Shown: piece after piece, positions 28,865 to 38,056 of the stretch
Position numbering within the stretch: the first letter of the stretch is position 1
Layout: each line of letters begins with the position of its first letter
NCBI RefSeq assembly: GCF_039534975.1
Contig: NZ_BAAAWH010000001.1
Span: 1,984,001 to 2,048,000, forward strand
Source of the DNA: Microbacterium terregens
GTDB taxonomy: Bacteria > Actinomycetota > Actinomycetes > Actinomycetales > Microbacteriaceae
Length of the DNA stretch: 64,000 nt
Reading direction: 5' to 3'
Made by a program: the position numbers and the translations under genes
The notes under the pieces: model-generated
Database searches by the model: none
What the model was told of the DNA's origin: nothing
Seen by the model: the letters and a program-made list of their open reading frames with translations, nothing else

Positions 28865-30667
28865 ATGAGCACTTCCGTGGTCCTCCCCGCGCTCGGAGAG
28901 AGCGTCACCGAGGGAACGGTCACCCGCTGGCTCAAGAACGTCGGCGACACCGTCGAGGCGGACGAGGGACTGCTGGAGATCTCGACCGACAAGGTCGACA
29001 CCGAGATCCCCTCGCCGGTGAGCGGTGTGATCGAGGAGATCCTGGTGCAGGAGGACGAGACCGTCGAGGTCGGCGCCATCCTGGCGAAGATCGGCGAGCC
29101 GGGGTCCGCGCCTGCGACGGACGACACCCCGTCGGCTGCCGAGCAGTCGGCCGCACCTGAGCCCGCTGCCGCACCCGAGGCTCCTTCGAGCGAGGCCCAG
29201 ACGCCGGCTCCCGCTGACGCCCCTGAAGCTCCGCCCGTGGATGCTGCGCCGGCATCGGAGGCACCGGCCGCCGCGCCCGCAGCAGGCGGCAAGGACGTCG
29301 TGCTCCCCGAGCTCGGCGAGAGCGTGACCGAAGGTACCGTGACGCGCTGGCTCAAGAGCGTCGGCGACACCGTCGCGGTGGACGAGGCCCTGCTGGAGAT
29401 CTCGACGGACAAGGTCGACACAGAGATCCCCTCCCCGTACGCAGGAGTGCTCCAGGAGATCCTCGTGCAGGAAGACGAGACCGTCGCTGTCGGCTCGCCG
29501 CTCGCGCGTATCGGCGACAGCGCGGCGGCGCCCGCACCCGCGGCTGCTCCGGCTCCCGCGCCTGCAGCGGAGGCACCGGCTCCTGCTGCCGCCCCCGCGG
29601 CCGCTGCTCCCGCCCCGGCTCCGGCTCCCGCCGCTCCTGCGCCTGCGGCGGCTCCTCCTGCTGCAGCGCCCGCGCCCGCCCCGGCCGCTCCCGCGCCTGC
29701 GGCGGCTCCTCCTGCTGCAGCGCCCGCGGCATCCGCGCCGGCAGCCGCCGACGCCACAGACGTCACCGCCTATGTGACGCCCCTCGTGCGGCGCCTCGCG
29801 CAGCAGCAGGGCGTTGATCTGTCGACCGTCAGCGGCACCGGGGTGGGCGGACGCATCCGCAAGGAGGACGTGCTGAAGGCGGCGGAAAGCGCAGCCACCC
29901 CTGCGACGCCCGCACCGGCGGCCGCGGCACCCGCTGCGATCGAGATCTCGCCCCTCCGCGGGACGACTCAGCCGATGTCCCGTCTGCGCAAGGTGCTCGC
30001 CGAGCGTGCCGTGGCGTCGATGCAGGCCACCGCGCAGCTGACGACCGTCGTGGAAGTGGACGTCACCAAGCTCGCCTCCCTCCGGGACGCGGTCAAGGGT
30101 GACTTCCTGACCAAGACCGGCGACAAGCTGTCCTTCTTGCCGTTCTTCGCCTTGGCTGCGGCCGAAGCGCTCCAGTCGAACCCGGTCGTCAATGCGACCG
30201 TGGACGGCGACCAGATCGTCTATCCCCCATCCGAGAATCTCTCGATCGCCGTCGATACCGAGCGGGGCCTGCTGACCCCGGTGCTGCGGGACGCGGCATC
30301 CAAGAACATCGCCCAGATCGCGCACGAGATCGCCGACCTGGCCGCGCGCACGCGCGGCAACAAGCTCAAGCCCGACGAGCTGGCCGGCGGAACGTTCACG
30401 CTGACCAACACGGGCTCGCGCGGTGCGCTGTTCGACACCCCGGTGGTGTTCCTGCCGCAGTCGGCGATCCTCGGCACTGGAGTCGTGGTCAAGCGCCCGG
30501 GTCTGGTGTCCGTCGACGGCAAGGATGCGATCGCGATCCGCTCGTACGTGTACCTCGCGCTCTCCTACGATCACCGCATCGTCGATGGTGCGGATGCCGC
30601 TCGATTCCTGGCTGCCGTCAAGACACGACTGCAGGATGCCGCTTTCGAAGGCCAGCTGGGTATCTGA
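28865..30667 (+). CDS. sucB: Dihydrolipoamide acyltransferase E2 with two lipoyl domains
   Basis: A 600-residue E2 core of 2-oxoacid dehydrogenase complexes. In order: lipoyl domain 1 (about 3-78, Lys43 in DKVDTE), an acidic Ala/Pro linker, lipoyl domain 2 (about 142-217, Lys183), a long Ala/Pro linker, a peripheral-subunit-binding domain ([16 protein letters not shown]... IRKEDVL), another linker and the acyltransferase domain ending in the active-site [10 protein letters not shown]. The two lipoyl domains are nearly identical, so a recent internal duplication or gene conversion is likely. In actinobacteria one E2 can serve both PDH and ODH. ATG at 28865 is preferred to ATG at 28859 because AAGGAG is 8 bases upstream. 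Confidence 0.95.
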   Translation: MSTSVVLPALGESVTEGTVTRWLKNVGDTVEADEGLLEISTDKVDTEIPSPVSGVIEEILVQEDETVEVGAILAKIGEPGSAPATDDTPSAAEQSAAPEPAAAPEAPSSEAQTPAPADAPEAPPVDAAPASEAPAAAPAAGGKDVVLPELGESVTEGTVTRWLKSVGDTVAVDEALLEISTDKVDTEIPSPYAGVLQEILVQEDETVAVGSPLARIGDSAAAPAPAAAPAPAPAAEAPAPAAAPAAAAPAPAPAPAAPAPAAAPPAAAPAPAPAAPAPAAAPPAAAPAASAPAAADATDVTAYVTPLVRRLAQQQGVDLSTVSGTGVGGRIRKEDVLKAAESAATPATPAPAAAAPAAIEISPLRGTTQPMSRLRKVLAERAVASMQATAQLTTVVEVDVTKLASLRDAVKGDFLTKTGDKLSFLPFFALAAAEALQSNPVVNATVDGDQIVYPPSENLSIAVDTERGLLTPVLRDAASKNIAQIAHEIADLAARTRGNKLKPDELAGGTFTLTNTGSRGALFDTPVVFLPQSAILGTGVVVKRPGLVSVDGKDAIAIRSYVYLALSYDHRIVDGADAARFLAAVKTRLQDAAFEGQLGI

Positions 30668-30672
30668 TCGCA

Positions 30673-31989
30673 TCACTGCTGCGCGACGTCATGAACGTCG
30701 CGCAGCAGCCAGCGGCCCTCGGTGTGGACGAGGACGACGAGCTGAGGCGCTGCACCGGCCGCCTCCGCGCGCAACACGGCCGCCCCGCCGAACTCATCGA
30801 GCAGGGTGACTGATCGCTGCCCCGCGGGCAGGTCCACGACCCCCGGTGGAATCGGCGTTCCCGGTGCCTCGAGGACGGTGCGCAGGCATTCCGGGTCGGC
30901 GCCGCACGCGATGCGGTCCGTGAGCAGCCGGTCGGCGACCGATGTCAGCTCGTCGCTTTCGGCCGGCGGCGGCACGGCGGACTGCCCAGCCGGATCGTCG
31001 ACGCTGTCGGATGCCGAGGCCGACACCGGACCCTCGCTCGGGGACGGATTCGGAACCTGGACGGTCCGCTCGGAGGACGGGTCAGCGGTCGCCGGACCGC
31101 TCGGCGCTGTCGGCCAGAGCAGTCCGGCAACCACGATGGCGCAGCCGAACCCGGCGGCGAGGAGCCACGGCCTGCGGCGACCGGTCCGGCGCGCCCTCAG
31201 CGTGCGCCACAGTCCCGTCGTCATCCGGGAGAGCAGGTCGGCCCAGTCGGCGTCGACATGCCGCGCCAGCGAGAACTGCCACGCGGGCACGGCGGCCTCG
31301 GCTTCCGCGGAATCGATGCTCTCGCCCTCGCGCACCGGGATGCTCCGAGCCCGCCTCGGCCCGAACGTCGTCGTGGCGAGAGCGACCGGTTCCGCGACGG
31401 CGAACAGCCGCTCCTCCGTCCGCTCGAGCTCGGATCGAAGCCGACGCGGCTCGGACACCGCGCCGAGGACGTCTGCGAGGGCCTCGGCGAGGACCGGAAC
31501 GTCCCGTGCGACGTCGGCGAGAAGCTCGGCCGTTGCTCCTTCGGCGGGGCTGTCGCCGCATCCAATGGCGAAGACGGGCCGCCCGCCATCGGTGAGCCAC
31601 CAGGAGCCGTGAGCGCCCTCGTCCGCCTGCAGCTCCCCTACGCCGCGGAGCAGACTCACCGCGAGGGTCACGCCTTCTCCGGGCGAGAGGTCCGCGCCGC
31701 CGGTCCCGCGGCGCGCGAGGAAGTCCTCCACGCGCTCGGTGCAGACCGGGAGCAGTGCATCATGCCCGTCGGGCCGCCGCAGGATGTCCGACGGTGCGAG
31801 GACGTGACCGTCGGCTGCTGCGCTCCACCCGGGCCATTCCGCTCCGAGCATCTCTGCATCGACCACGACATACATCTGCCCCTCCGGCCCGGACACCAGC
31901 GAGCCCGGCCATGGAGAGTCCGGCTCGCCGGCCAGGGCGCGGATCACCCGGTAGCCGAGGCCGAACCGATCCTGCGCGCTGTTCGTCAC
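30673..31989 (-). CDS. Unrecognised single-pass membrane protein, 438 aa
   Basis: I do not recognise this family. About 270 cytosolic residues (with FGLGYRVIRALAG at the start and a basic run RTLRARRTGRRRPW just before the membrane) precede one transmembrane helix (about 272-293). Then come a Ser/Pro/Asp-rich extracellular spacer and an outer domain of about 90 residues with a CGADPEC cysteine pair that could form a disulphide, ending in a beta-rich block. GTG at 31989 follows CAGGCT by 7 bases, possibly leaderless. The last codons overlap a strong hairpin (30676-30708) that also ends sucB. It could be a sensor or cell-envelope protein; that is only a guess from topology. Confidence 0.75.
   Translation of the reverse strand: MTNSAQDRFGLGYRVIRALAGEPDSPWPGSLVSGPEGQMYVVVDAEMLGAEWPGWSAAADGHVLAPSDILRRPDGHDALLPVCTERVEDFLARRGTGGADLSPGEGVTLAVSLLRGVGELQADEGAHGSWWLTDGGRPVFAIGCGDSPAEGATAELLADVARDVPVLAEALADVLGAVSEPRRLRSELERTEERLFAVAEPVALATTTFGPRRARSIPVREGESIDSAEAEAAVPAWQFSLARHVDADWADLLSRMTTGLWRTLRARRTGRRRPWLLAAGFGCAIVVAGLLWPTAPSGPATADPSSERTVQVPNPSPSEGPVSASASDSVDDPAGQSAVPPPAESDELTSVADRLLTDRIACGADPECLRTVLEAPGTPIPPGVVDLPAGQRSVTLLDEFGGAAVLRAEAAGAAPQLVVLVHTEGRWLLRDVHDVAQQ
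30676..30708. terminator. Shared terminator hairpin lying inside the end of a coding sequence
   Basis: A perfect 14-bp stem (30676-30689 with 30695-30708) and a 5-nt loop, 8 bases after the sucB stop. It occupies the last dozen codons of the converging membrane-protein gene, so it is both coding and structural. No T-run follows. Confidence 0.7.
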
Positions 31990-32101
31990 GACCTCGAGCC
32001 TGATCCGTCCTGCGGGAGGGCGGCGGCTCGCGGACTCGGCCTGTGGAGCGCACGGCGTCGTGGGACGCTGGGGAGGAGCGGACCATCACCCCGCGGAAAG
32101 G

Positions 32102-32107
32102 TAGGCT
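32102..32107 (+). promoter_or_regulatory. Leaderless -10 box (TAGGCT) for the DUF4191 gene
   Basis: TAGGCT followed by 6 nt (GTGCTC) and the ATG at 32114. This favours the ATG over the in-frame GTG at 32108. Confidence 0.6.
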
Positions 32108-32113
32108 GTGCTC

Positions 32114-32824
32114 ATGGCAGCACGCAGTACCGCGCCCGAGAAGCGGCCCGGATTCTTCTCTCAGATCCGCACTCTCTTCACGTTCACGCAGAAGGCGTAC
32201 CCGTGGCTCCCCTGGCTTCTGGCGGCGATCCTCCTCGTCGGCATCGGCGTAGGTGTGCTCGTGGGGTTCCTGCTGCCTCCGGTCGCGATCTGGAGCGTGA
32301 TCCTGTGGAGCGTGACGGGACTGATGCTCGGCGTCCTGGGCTCGCTGATGACGATGACACGGCTGTCCACCAACGCCATGTACAAGCAGATCGACGGGAT
32401 GCCGGGTGCCGCCGGACACGTGCTGTCGACGTCGCTCGGACGCAAGTGGCAGTCCAGCGACATGCCCGTGGGCGTCAACCCGAAGACGCAGGAAGCCGTC
32501 TACCGCGCTGTCGGCCGTGGCGGGGTCGTCATCGTCGGCGAAGGAGCTCGCGGCCGGCTGACCCGACTCGTCAACGATGAGCGCTCCAAGGCTCAGCGCG
32601 TCGCCACCGGCGTGCCCGTTCACGTCTTCTACGTCGGCCATGGTGACGATGAGGTTCCGATCGCCAAACTCGCCTCGACGATCAAATCCCTGCCGACCAA
32701 GATCGACCGAGCCACGATGGCCGCGGTCATCAAGCGGCTCAGCTCGGTGTCGCAGTCGCTCGCATCGTTGCCGATCCCCAAGGGGATCGACCCCACCAAG
32801 GCCCGCGCTCCGCGCCCGCGCTGA
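32114..32824 (+). CDS. DUF4191 membrane protein
   Basis: A 236-residue member of the actinobacterial DUF4191 family (Rv2219 type), function unknown. Two hydrophobic helices (about 33-50 and 57-75) form a hairpin, and the C-terminal two thirds are soluble, with the conserved block GRKWQSSDMPVGVNPKTQ and a basic Arg/Lys region. The gene order DUF4191-RDD-glnA1-glnE-glnA2 is the same as Rv2219-Rv2219A-Rv2220-Rv2221c-Rv2222c, which supports the call. It is leaderless by its -10 spacing. Confidence 0.9.
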   Translation: MAARSTAPEKRPGFFSQIRTLFTFTQKAYPWLPWLLAAILLVGIGVGVLVGFLLPPVAIWSVILWSVTGLMLGVLGSLMTMTRLSTNAMYKQIDGMPGAAGHVLSTSLGRKWQSSDMPVGVNPKTQEAVYRAVGRGGVVIVGEGARGRLTRLVNDERSKAQRVATGVPVHVFYVGHGDDEVPIAKLASTIKSLPTKIDRATMAAVIKRLSSVSQSLASLPIPKGIDPTKARAPRPR

Positions 32825-32839
32825 ACCTTTCGGCTCGCG

Positions 32840-33232
32840 CTACGCGCGGATGAGGACGGTGCCGGCAGCTTTGTCGTGCAACCCCCGCTGATCGGCATCC
32901 CAGATGACCGCGGGGATCACCACGATCAGAAGCGCGGTCCGGATGATCGGACGCCAGAGCCCCACCCAGGAGCCGTCCACTTGGACCACACGCAGTCCGA
33001 GGATCCGGTGCCCCGGGCTGCCCTGGATCGTCGGGATGAACACGATCTGGATCGCGGCGAAGAGGGCGAGGATCGCAAGAGGGTCCCAGCCGAAGAAGCC
33101 GGAGATCAGGTACGCGGCCCCGTAGTCGATGAACAGCGCGCCGACGCGCCGCCCAAGGCGTGCGATCGACCCGCTTCCGGCCGGCGGACGGCCCAGCCGC
33201 TCGCCGGGATAACTCTGCGCTTCGTGGGTCAC
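32840..33232 (-). CDS. RDD family membrane protein
   Basis: A 130-residue RDD-domain protein with about three membrane helices. The defining residues are visible: Arg and Asp in LGRRVGALFIDYG, the loop QGSPGHRILGLRVVQVDG, and Asp in LHDKAAG. RDD proteins are poorly understood; some are implicated in transport. GTG at 33232 is preferred to the longer frame starting at 33505 because TACGCT lies 6 bases upstream and the family match begins there. Its promoter overlaps the glnA regulatory region on the opposite strand. Confidence 0.85.
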   Translation of the reverse strand: MTHEAQSYPGERLGRPPAGSGSIARLGRRVGALFIDYGAAYLISGFFGWDPLAILALFAAIQIVFIPTIQGSPGHRILGLRVVQVDGSWVGLWRPIIRTALLIVVIPAVIWDADQRGLHDKAAGTVLIRA

Positions 33233-33238
33233 CCATCC

Positions 33239-33244
33239 AGCGTA
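33239..33244 (-). promoter_or_regulatory. Leaderless -10 box (TACGCT) for the RDD gene
   Basis: TACGCT, 6 nt, then GTG at 33232. It lies 12 bases from the probable GlnR box, so nitrogen control might also touch this gene. Confidence 0.5.
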
Positions 33245-33255
33245 ACGAGCCGTTC

Positions 33256-33271
33256 GTAACATGCCGGAAAC
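33256..33271 (+). promoter_or_regulatory. Probable GlnR box upstream of glnA
   Basis: GTAAC (33256-33260), 6 nt, GAAAC (33267-33271) matches the actinobacterial GlnR half-site pattern GTnAC-n6-GAAAC. It lies 95 bases before the glnA ATG and about 33 bases upstream of a possible TACGGT -10 (33304-33309), a position suited to activation under nitrogen limitation. A further GTAAC occurs at 33242-33246. Confidence 0.6.
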
Positions 33272-33365
33272 AAAGGTGTGACTGCCGGGCAACGCCCTCC
33301 GGGTACGGTGCCAGAGACGCCCGCGCTGCGGGTGGCAGTCCCGATGCCCTACCTCTGGAGTCTCC

Positions 33366-34790
33366 ATGTTCAGTGATTCATCCGAGGTGCTGAAGTTCAT
33401 CAAGGACGAGGACGTCAAGTTCCTCGACATCCGTTTCACGGACCTTCCTGGCGTCCAGCAGCACTTCAACATCCCGGCGTCCACGGTCGATGAAGAGTTC
33501 TTCACCGTGGGTCAGCTGTTCGACGGCTCCTCCATCCGTGGGTTCGCCAGCATCCACGAGTCCGACATGCAGCTCATCCCGGATGTGTCGACCGCGTACG
33601 TCGACCAGTTCCGCGAGGCGAAGACCCTCATCATGATCTTCGACATCTACAACCCGCGCACCGGTGAGATCTACTCGAAGGATCCCCGCCAGGTCGCCAA
33701 GAAGGCGGAGAAGTACCTCGCCTCGACCGGTATCGCCGACACCGCGTTCTTCGCCCCGGAGGCAGAGTTCTACATCTTCGACGACGTCCGCTACGAGGTG
33801 AAGCAGAACTCGAGCTTCTACAGCGTGGACTCCGAGGAAGGCGCCTGGAACACGGGCCGCGAGGAAGAGGGCGGAAACCTCGCCAACAAGACCCCGTACA
33901 AGGGCGGCTACTTTCCGGTCAGCCCGGTGGACAAGCAAGCCGATCTCCGCGACGACATCAGCCTCAAGCTCATCGAGGCGGGACTGATCCTGGAGCGGGC
34001 TCACCACGAGGTGGGCACGGGCGGCCAGGCCGAGATCAACTACCGCTTCGACACGATGGTGCATGCGGCAGATGACATCCTGAAGTTCAAATACATCGTG
34101 AAGAACACCGCCGAGCAGTGGGGCAAGACGGCGACGTTCATGCCGAAGCCGCTCTTCGGCGATAACGGTTCCGGCATGCACACGCACCAGTCGCTGTGGC
34201 TCGACGGCAAGCCGCTGTTCTACGACGAGGCGGGCTATGGCGGGCTGTCCGACCTGGCGCGCTGGTACATCGGCGGCCTGCTCGCCCACGCGCCGGCGGT
34301 GCTCGCCTTCACCAACCCGACCATGAACAGCTACAAGCGGCTCGTCAAGGGTTACGAGGCGCCGGTCAACCTGGTGTACTCGGCGGGAAACCGCTCGGCA
34401 GCCATTCGCATTCCGATCACCGGATCCAACCCGAAGGCCAAGCGGATCGAGTTCCGCGCGCCGGACGCCTCGAGCAACCCGTATCTGGCCTTCGCCGCTC
34501 AGATGATGGCCGGCCTGGACGGCATCAAGAACCGCATCGAGCCGCACGAGCCCGTGGACAAGGACCTCTACGAGCTCCCGCCCGAGGAAGCCAAGAACAT
34601 CCCGCAGGTGCCCAACTCGCTGCTGGACTCGCTGGACGCTCTCGCCGCCGACCACGAGTTCCTCCTCGCGGGCGGCGTCTTCACGCCCGAGCTGATCGAG
34701 ACGTGGATCGAGTACAAGATCGAGAATGAGATCAAGCCGCTCTCGGCTCGCCCGCACCCGTTCGAGTTCGAGCTCTATTACGGCGTCTAG
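33366..34790 (+). CDS. glnA: Glutamine synthetase type I (adenylylatable)
   Basis: A 474-residue GSI-beta-type glutamine synthetase, the dodecameric enzyme making glutamine from glutamate, ammonia and ATP. Signatures are [20 protein letters not shown] (metal site), the ATP-binding [18 protein letters not shown] and NRSAAIRIP. The adenylylation tyrosine is Tyr402 in [11 protein letters not shown] (codon 34569-34571), the target of GlnE encoded next door. ATG at 33366 has TGGAG upstream. A GlnR-type box precedes it and two hairpins follow, so it is transcribed alone. Confidence 0.97.
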   Translation: MFSDSSEVLKFIKDEDVKFLDIRFTDLPGVQQHFNIPASTVDEEFFTVGQLFDGSSIRGFASIHESDMQLIPDVSTAYVDQFREAKTLIMIFDIYNPRTGEIYSKDPRQVAKKAEKYLASTGIADTAFFAPEAEFYIFDDVRYEVKQNSSFYSVDSEEGAWNTGREEEGGNLANKTPYKGGYFPVSPVDKQADLRDDISLKLIEAGLILERAHHEVGTGGQAEINYRFDTMVHAADDILKFKYIVKNTAEQWGKTATFMPKPLFGDNGSGMHTHQSLWLDGKPLFYDEAGYGGLSDLARWYIGGLLAHAPAVLAFTNPTMNSYKRLVKGYEAPVNLVYSAGNRSAAIRIPITGSNPKAKRIEFRAPDASSNPYLAFAAQMMAGLDGIKNRIEPHEPVDKDLYELPPEEAKNIPQVPNSLLDSLDALAADHEFLLAGGVFTPELIETWIEYKIENEIKPLSARPHPFEFELYYGV

Positions 34791-34806
34791 ATGCATGCAT
34801 GACGCG

Positions 34807-34842
34807 GCGCCCATGTCTCCCGCTCACCGGAGACATGGGCGC
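34807..34842 (+). terminator. glnA terminator
   Basis: A perfect 14-bp stem (34807-34820 with 34829-34842) and an 8-nt loop, 17 bases after the glnA stop; weakly T-rich sequence follows. Confidence 0.8.
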
Positions 34843-34869
34843 TTCGCCATATGCGGGACCGGGCATGCC

Positions 34870-34891
34870 CTGTCCCCCATACGGGGGACAG
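34870..34891. terminator. Second hairpin after glnA
   Basis: CTGTCCCCC at 34870-34878 pairs with GGGGGACAG at 34883-34891 around ATAC. It may be a back-up terminator or lie in the upstream region of the candidate small RNA that follows. Confidence 0.45.
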
Positions 34892-34911
34892 ACAGGAGAA
34901 CGGGCGCCCCC

Positions 34912-35026
34912 TATGGTTGGAGGGCAGTGCCCCGCCGACATGGGTGGACATCTACGATTCGGGTTCGTGTGTCCGCTGGTCGGTACGGAAGAGAGACCCT
35001 CGGCCCCCAGAGCCGGGGGTCTCTTA
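34912..35026 (+). other. Orphan promoter-like and terminator-like signals: possible small RNA
   Basis: Between the glnA terminators and glnE there is a TATGGT -10-like hexamer (34912-34917), about 70 nt without a coding frame of interest, and then a strong hairpin (34992-35024) ending in CTCTTATC. Together they could give a transcript of roughly 100 nt. This rests on sequence layout alone. Confidence 0.2.
34992..35024. terminator. Terminator hairpin downstream of glnE
   Basis: A 13-bp stem (34992-35004 with 35012-35024, one T-G wobble) and a 7-nt loop, 15 bases beyond the glnE stop in the glnE direction. The A-rich and T-rich outer ends suit both directions. Confidence 0.75.
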
Positions 35027-35038
35027 TCGTCCGCTGGA

Positions 35039-38000
35039 CTACCCGTAGAAGAGGTGCTCGAACACCCGCCGAGCACGACGGGTGGCACCGAGGTAGTCCT
35101 CCTCGACCTGAGTCGCCGAGCGCGGCGGGTAGCCGAGCAGCCGGCCGATCCCGTCGAGCTTCTTCCGATCCGTCGGGAGCACATCGCTGGTCTGCCCGGA
35201 CAGCAGCGTGTTCGCCGAGCGCAATCGGCTGGCCAGGCGCCAGGCCTCGGCCAGACGGTCGGCGGATGCCTCGGGAACGAGGTCCGCGGCCTGGGCGGCG
35301 CGGAGTGCGGCGATGGTGGACGTCGTCCTCATCTCGGGAATCCGGTGCGCATGTTCCAGCTGCAGCAGCTGCACCAGCCATTCGACGTCGCTGAGCGATC
35401 CGGGGCCGAGCTTCAGGTGGCGTGCCGGGTCGGCCCCCTGCGGCAGCCGCTCGTTTTCCACGCGCGCTTTGATCCGCTTGATCTCGCGCAGCGCTTGGGG
35501 ATCGACGGATGCCGGATACCGCACGTCGTCGGCCAGCTCGGTGAACGCGCGGATGAGCTTGACACTGCCGGCGACTCCCCTGGCCCGCAGCAGCGCCTGC
35601 GCCTCCCAGGACAGGGACCAGCGTCGGTAGTACTCGATGTACGCCTCGAGAGATCGCGCGACCGGCCCGTTGCGGCCTTCGGGTCTCAGATCGGCATCCA
35701 GGTCCAGGGGAACCCGCTGGTCTTCCGAGTGCTTGCGCAATCCTGACACGAGCTGAAGCGACAGTTCGTGCGCGCGGTGGGGGTCGACGCCGTTCGGGCG
35801 GTACACGTACATCACATCGGCATCCGACCCGAACCCGAGTTCGCTCCCGCCGAAACGGCCCATGGCGATGACCGAGAAATCGAGCGCCTCGTCCTGCGCG
35901 GGGACGACCTCGCGCCGGACCGCTCGCAGCGTCGCCTGGATCGTCACCTCGGTCACCGTGGTCAAGGCGGTGGCGATCTCCTCGATCGTCGACGTTCCGA
36001 GGATCGCGGACATCGCGATGCGCAGCATTTCGCGGCGACGGAGCGCACGAATCGCTCGGGCGGCGTCGGCGATCGCGGAGTGGCGTGACTGAATCGCGCG
36101 GGCCTCCTGCTGCAAGGCGACGCCGGATCGTGGCCGCAGCAGCTCGGGGTCGTCGAGCCAGGCGGCGGATTCGGGAATCCACTCCATGAGCTCACCGACA
36201 TACCGGGAGCTGGACAGCACGCGGGTGAGTCTCTCTGCGGCGCCCGAGGAATCCCGCAGCATGCGCAGGAACCAGGGGCTGCCACCGAGCCGCTCGCTGA
36301 TCCGGCGGAAAGCGATCAGCCCGTAGTCCGGGTCGACGCCGTCGGCGAACCAGCGGATCATGACGGGCATGAGGTGACGTTGGATCGTCGCGCCACGGCT
36401 GAGTCCGCTGGTGAGCGCCGCGATGTGGCGCAGGGCCCCCACCGGGTCCATGAAGCCGATGGCCGCCAGTCGATCGTGAGCCTGCGCGGGCGACAACGAG
36501 CGCTCCTGCTCAGGAAGCGATGCGACCGCGGACAGCAGGGGGCGGTAGAACAGACGCACGTGGATGTCGCGCACTTCGCGCTTGACGGTCTCCCACGTCT
36601 GCCAGATCTTCTCGCCGGAGTCGGCGATGCCGGAAGAGCGGGCCAGCACTCTGAGATCCTCGGGCCGCTCCGGCATCAGGTGTGTGCGCCGCAGATGGCG
36701 CAGCTGAACCCGATGTTCGAGCAGGCGGAGGACCCCGTAATCGTGCGAGAACGTCGCCGCGTCCGCACGTCCGATGTATCCCTGCTCGACGAGCGCGTGC
36801 AGGGCATCCAGCGTGCCGCGCTGACGGATCCGGTCGTCGGTGAGCCCGTGCACGAGTTGGAGCAGCTGAACGGTGAACTCGATGTCGCGGATTCCCCCGG
36901 GGCCCAGCTTGATCTGCAACGGGACCTCGGCGGCGGGAATGTTCTCCGTGACTCGTTCGCGCATGCGCTGAACGCTGTCGACGAAATTCTCACGTGCCGC
37001 GCTGGTCCAGATCTTCGGCTGCACCGCCGCGACGTACGCGGCGCCCAGCTCGGGGTCGCCCGCCAGCGGACGCGCCTTCAGCAGCGCCTGGAACTCCCAG
37101 CTCTTGGCCCAGCGGTCGTAATACGACAGATGGGACTCGAGGGTTCGCACCAGCGCCCCCTGTTTGCCCTCCGGGCGCAGGTTGGCGTCCACCTCCCAGA
37201 GCGGGGGTTCGATCTCCACGCCCGAGATGCCGCGCATCGTCTGCACCGCCAGCCGGGTGGCGATGTCCACGACGCGACTCTCGCCGACCTCCTCGATGAG
37301 TGCGTCATCCGCACCGGCGACGAAGATCACGTCCACATCGCTGACGTAGTTCAGTTCCCTGGCCCCCGCCTTGCCCATCCCGATGATGGCCAGACGCGTG
37401 CCGGCGACCTGGTCGCGCGAAACGGCACCCGCACCCGGTCCCCCGGCCGCGACGCGGGTGCGGGCAACGCAGAGCGACGCCTCCAGCGCCGCCGCCGCGG
37501 CATCCGCCAGTCGTGCCGCGACGATGCCGACCTGGTCGACCGGAGATGCGCTGAGCAGGTCGAATGCGGCGATGGCCGCGAGCAGCTGTCGATACCGCAC
37601 ACGGAGTGCGACCCACGACGTGTCGCTCCCGTCGGCGGCGAAGCCGTCCTTCGCGCCGACGGACTCCAGCAGCGCGGTGTGCATGTGCTCGGCGGAGGGC
37701 AGTGAGGCGTCCGCCCCCGCCAGGTGGGCGAGCTCTTCAGGATGCCGCAGGTAGAAGTCCGCGAACCCCGTCGAAGCCCCCAGCAACGCCCAGAGCGCCC
37801 GCCGCCCGCCGGGGTCGGCGAGCAGTGCGCGCACGCAGCCGGCATCCCGTCGGGCGATCCGGGTGAGCCCTGATACGGCGGCGTCCGGATCCGCAGCGTG
37901 TGCGGCCGATCCGGTCAGGGCATCGCGTTCCAGACCCAGAAGCCCCTGGAGCTCGACGAGCTGGGCTTCGGCCTCGGCGAGCCGGCTGAAGCCCAGCCGC

Positions 38001-38041
38001 GCGAGGTGCGTGAGTGACTGCGACCGTTCGCTCGTGGACAT
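35039..38041 (-). CDS. glnE: Glutamine synthetase adenylyltransferase / adenylyl-removing enzyme
   Basis: A 1000-residue two-headed nucleotidyltransferase that adds AMP to, and removes it from, the tyrosine of GlnA. There are two pol-beta-like catalytic domains, each with a metal-binding Asp pair: GMGKAGARELNYVSDVDVIF in the N-terminal deadenylylase half and MGRFGGSELGFGSDADVMYVY in the C-terminal adenylylase half. A helical domain follows each (GND/GlnE-type). ATG at 38041 is the natural start. It is 15 bases downstream of glnA2 on the same strand and probably cotranscribed with it, as in M. tuberculosis. Confidence 0.96.
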   Translation of the reverse strand: MSTSERSQSLTHLARLGFSRLAEAEAQLVELQGLLGLERDALTGSAAHAADPDAAVSGLTRIARRDAGCVRALLADPGGRRALWALLGASTGFADFYLRHPEELAHLAGADASLPSAEHMHTALLESVGAKDGFAADGSDTSWVALRVRYRQLLAAIAAFDLLSASPVDQVGIVAARLADAAAAALEASLCVARTRVAAGGPGAGAVSRDQVAGTRLAIIGMGKAGARELNYVSDVDVIFVAGADDALIEEVGESRVVDIATRLAVQTMRGISGVEIEPPLWEVDANLRPEGKQGALVRTLESHLSYYDRWAKSWEFQALLKARPLAGDPELGAAYVAAVQPKIWTSAARENFVDSVQRMRERVTENIPAAEVPLQIKLGPGGIRDIEFTVQLLQLVHGLTDDRIRQRGTLDALHALVEQGYIGRADAATFSHDYGVLRLLEHRVQLRHLRRTHLMPERPEDLRVLARSSGIADSGEKIWQTWETVKREVRDIHVRLFYRPLLSAVASLPEQERSLSPAQAHDRLAAIGFMDPVGALRHIAALTSGLSRGATIQRHLMPVMIRWFADGVDPDYGLIAFRRISERLGGSPWFLRMLRDSSGAAERLTRVLSSSRYVGELMEWIPESAAWLDDPELLRPRSGVALQQEARAIQSRHSAIADAARAIRALRRREMLRIAMSAILGTSTIEEIATALTTVTEVTIQATLRAVRREVVPAQDEALDFSVIAMGRFGGSELGFGSDADVMYVYRPNGVDPHRAHELSLQLVSGLRKHSEDQRVPLDLDADLRPEGRNGPVARSLEAYIEYYRRWSLSWEAQALLRARGVAGSVKLIRAFTELADDVRYPASVDPQALREIKRIKARVENERLPQGADPARHLKLGPGSLSDVEWLVQLLQLEHAHRIPEMRTTSTIAALRAAQAADLVPEASADRLAEAWRLASRLRSANTLLSGQTSDVLPTDRKKLDGIGRLLGYPPRSATQVEEDYLGATRRARRVFEHLFYG

Positions 38042-38056
38042 CGTGTCGCGGCGGGG

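Noticed and set aside
29520..29760. Repeats of Ala/Pro codons
   Set aside because: They are the flexible linker of the E2 protein, in frame and expected for this family, not an independent DNA repeat.
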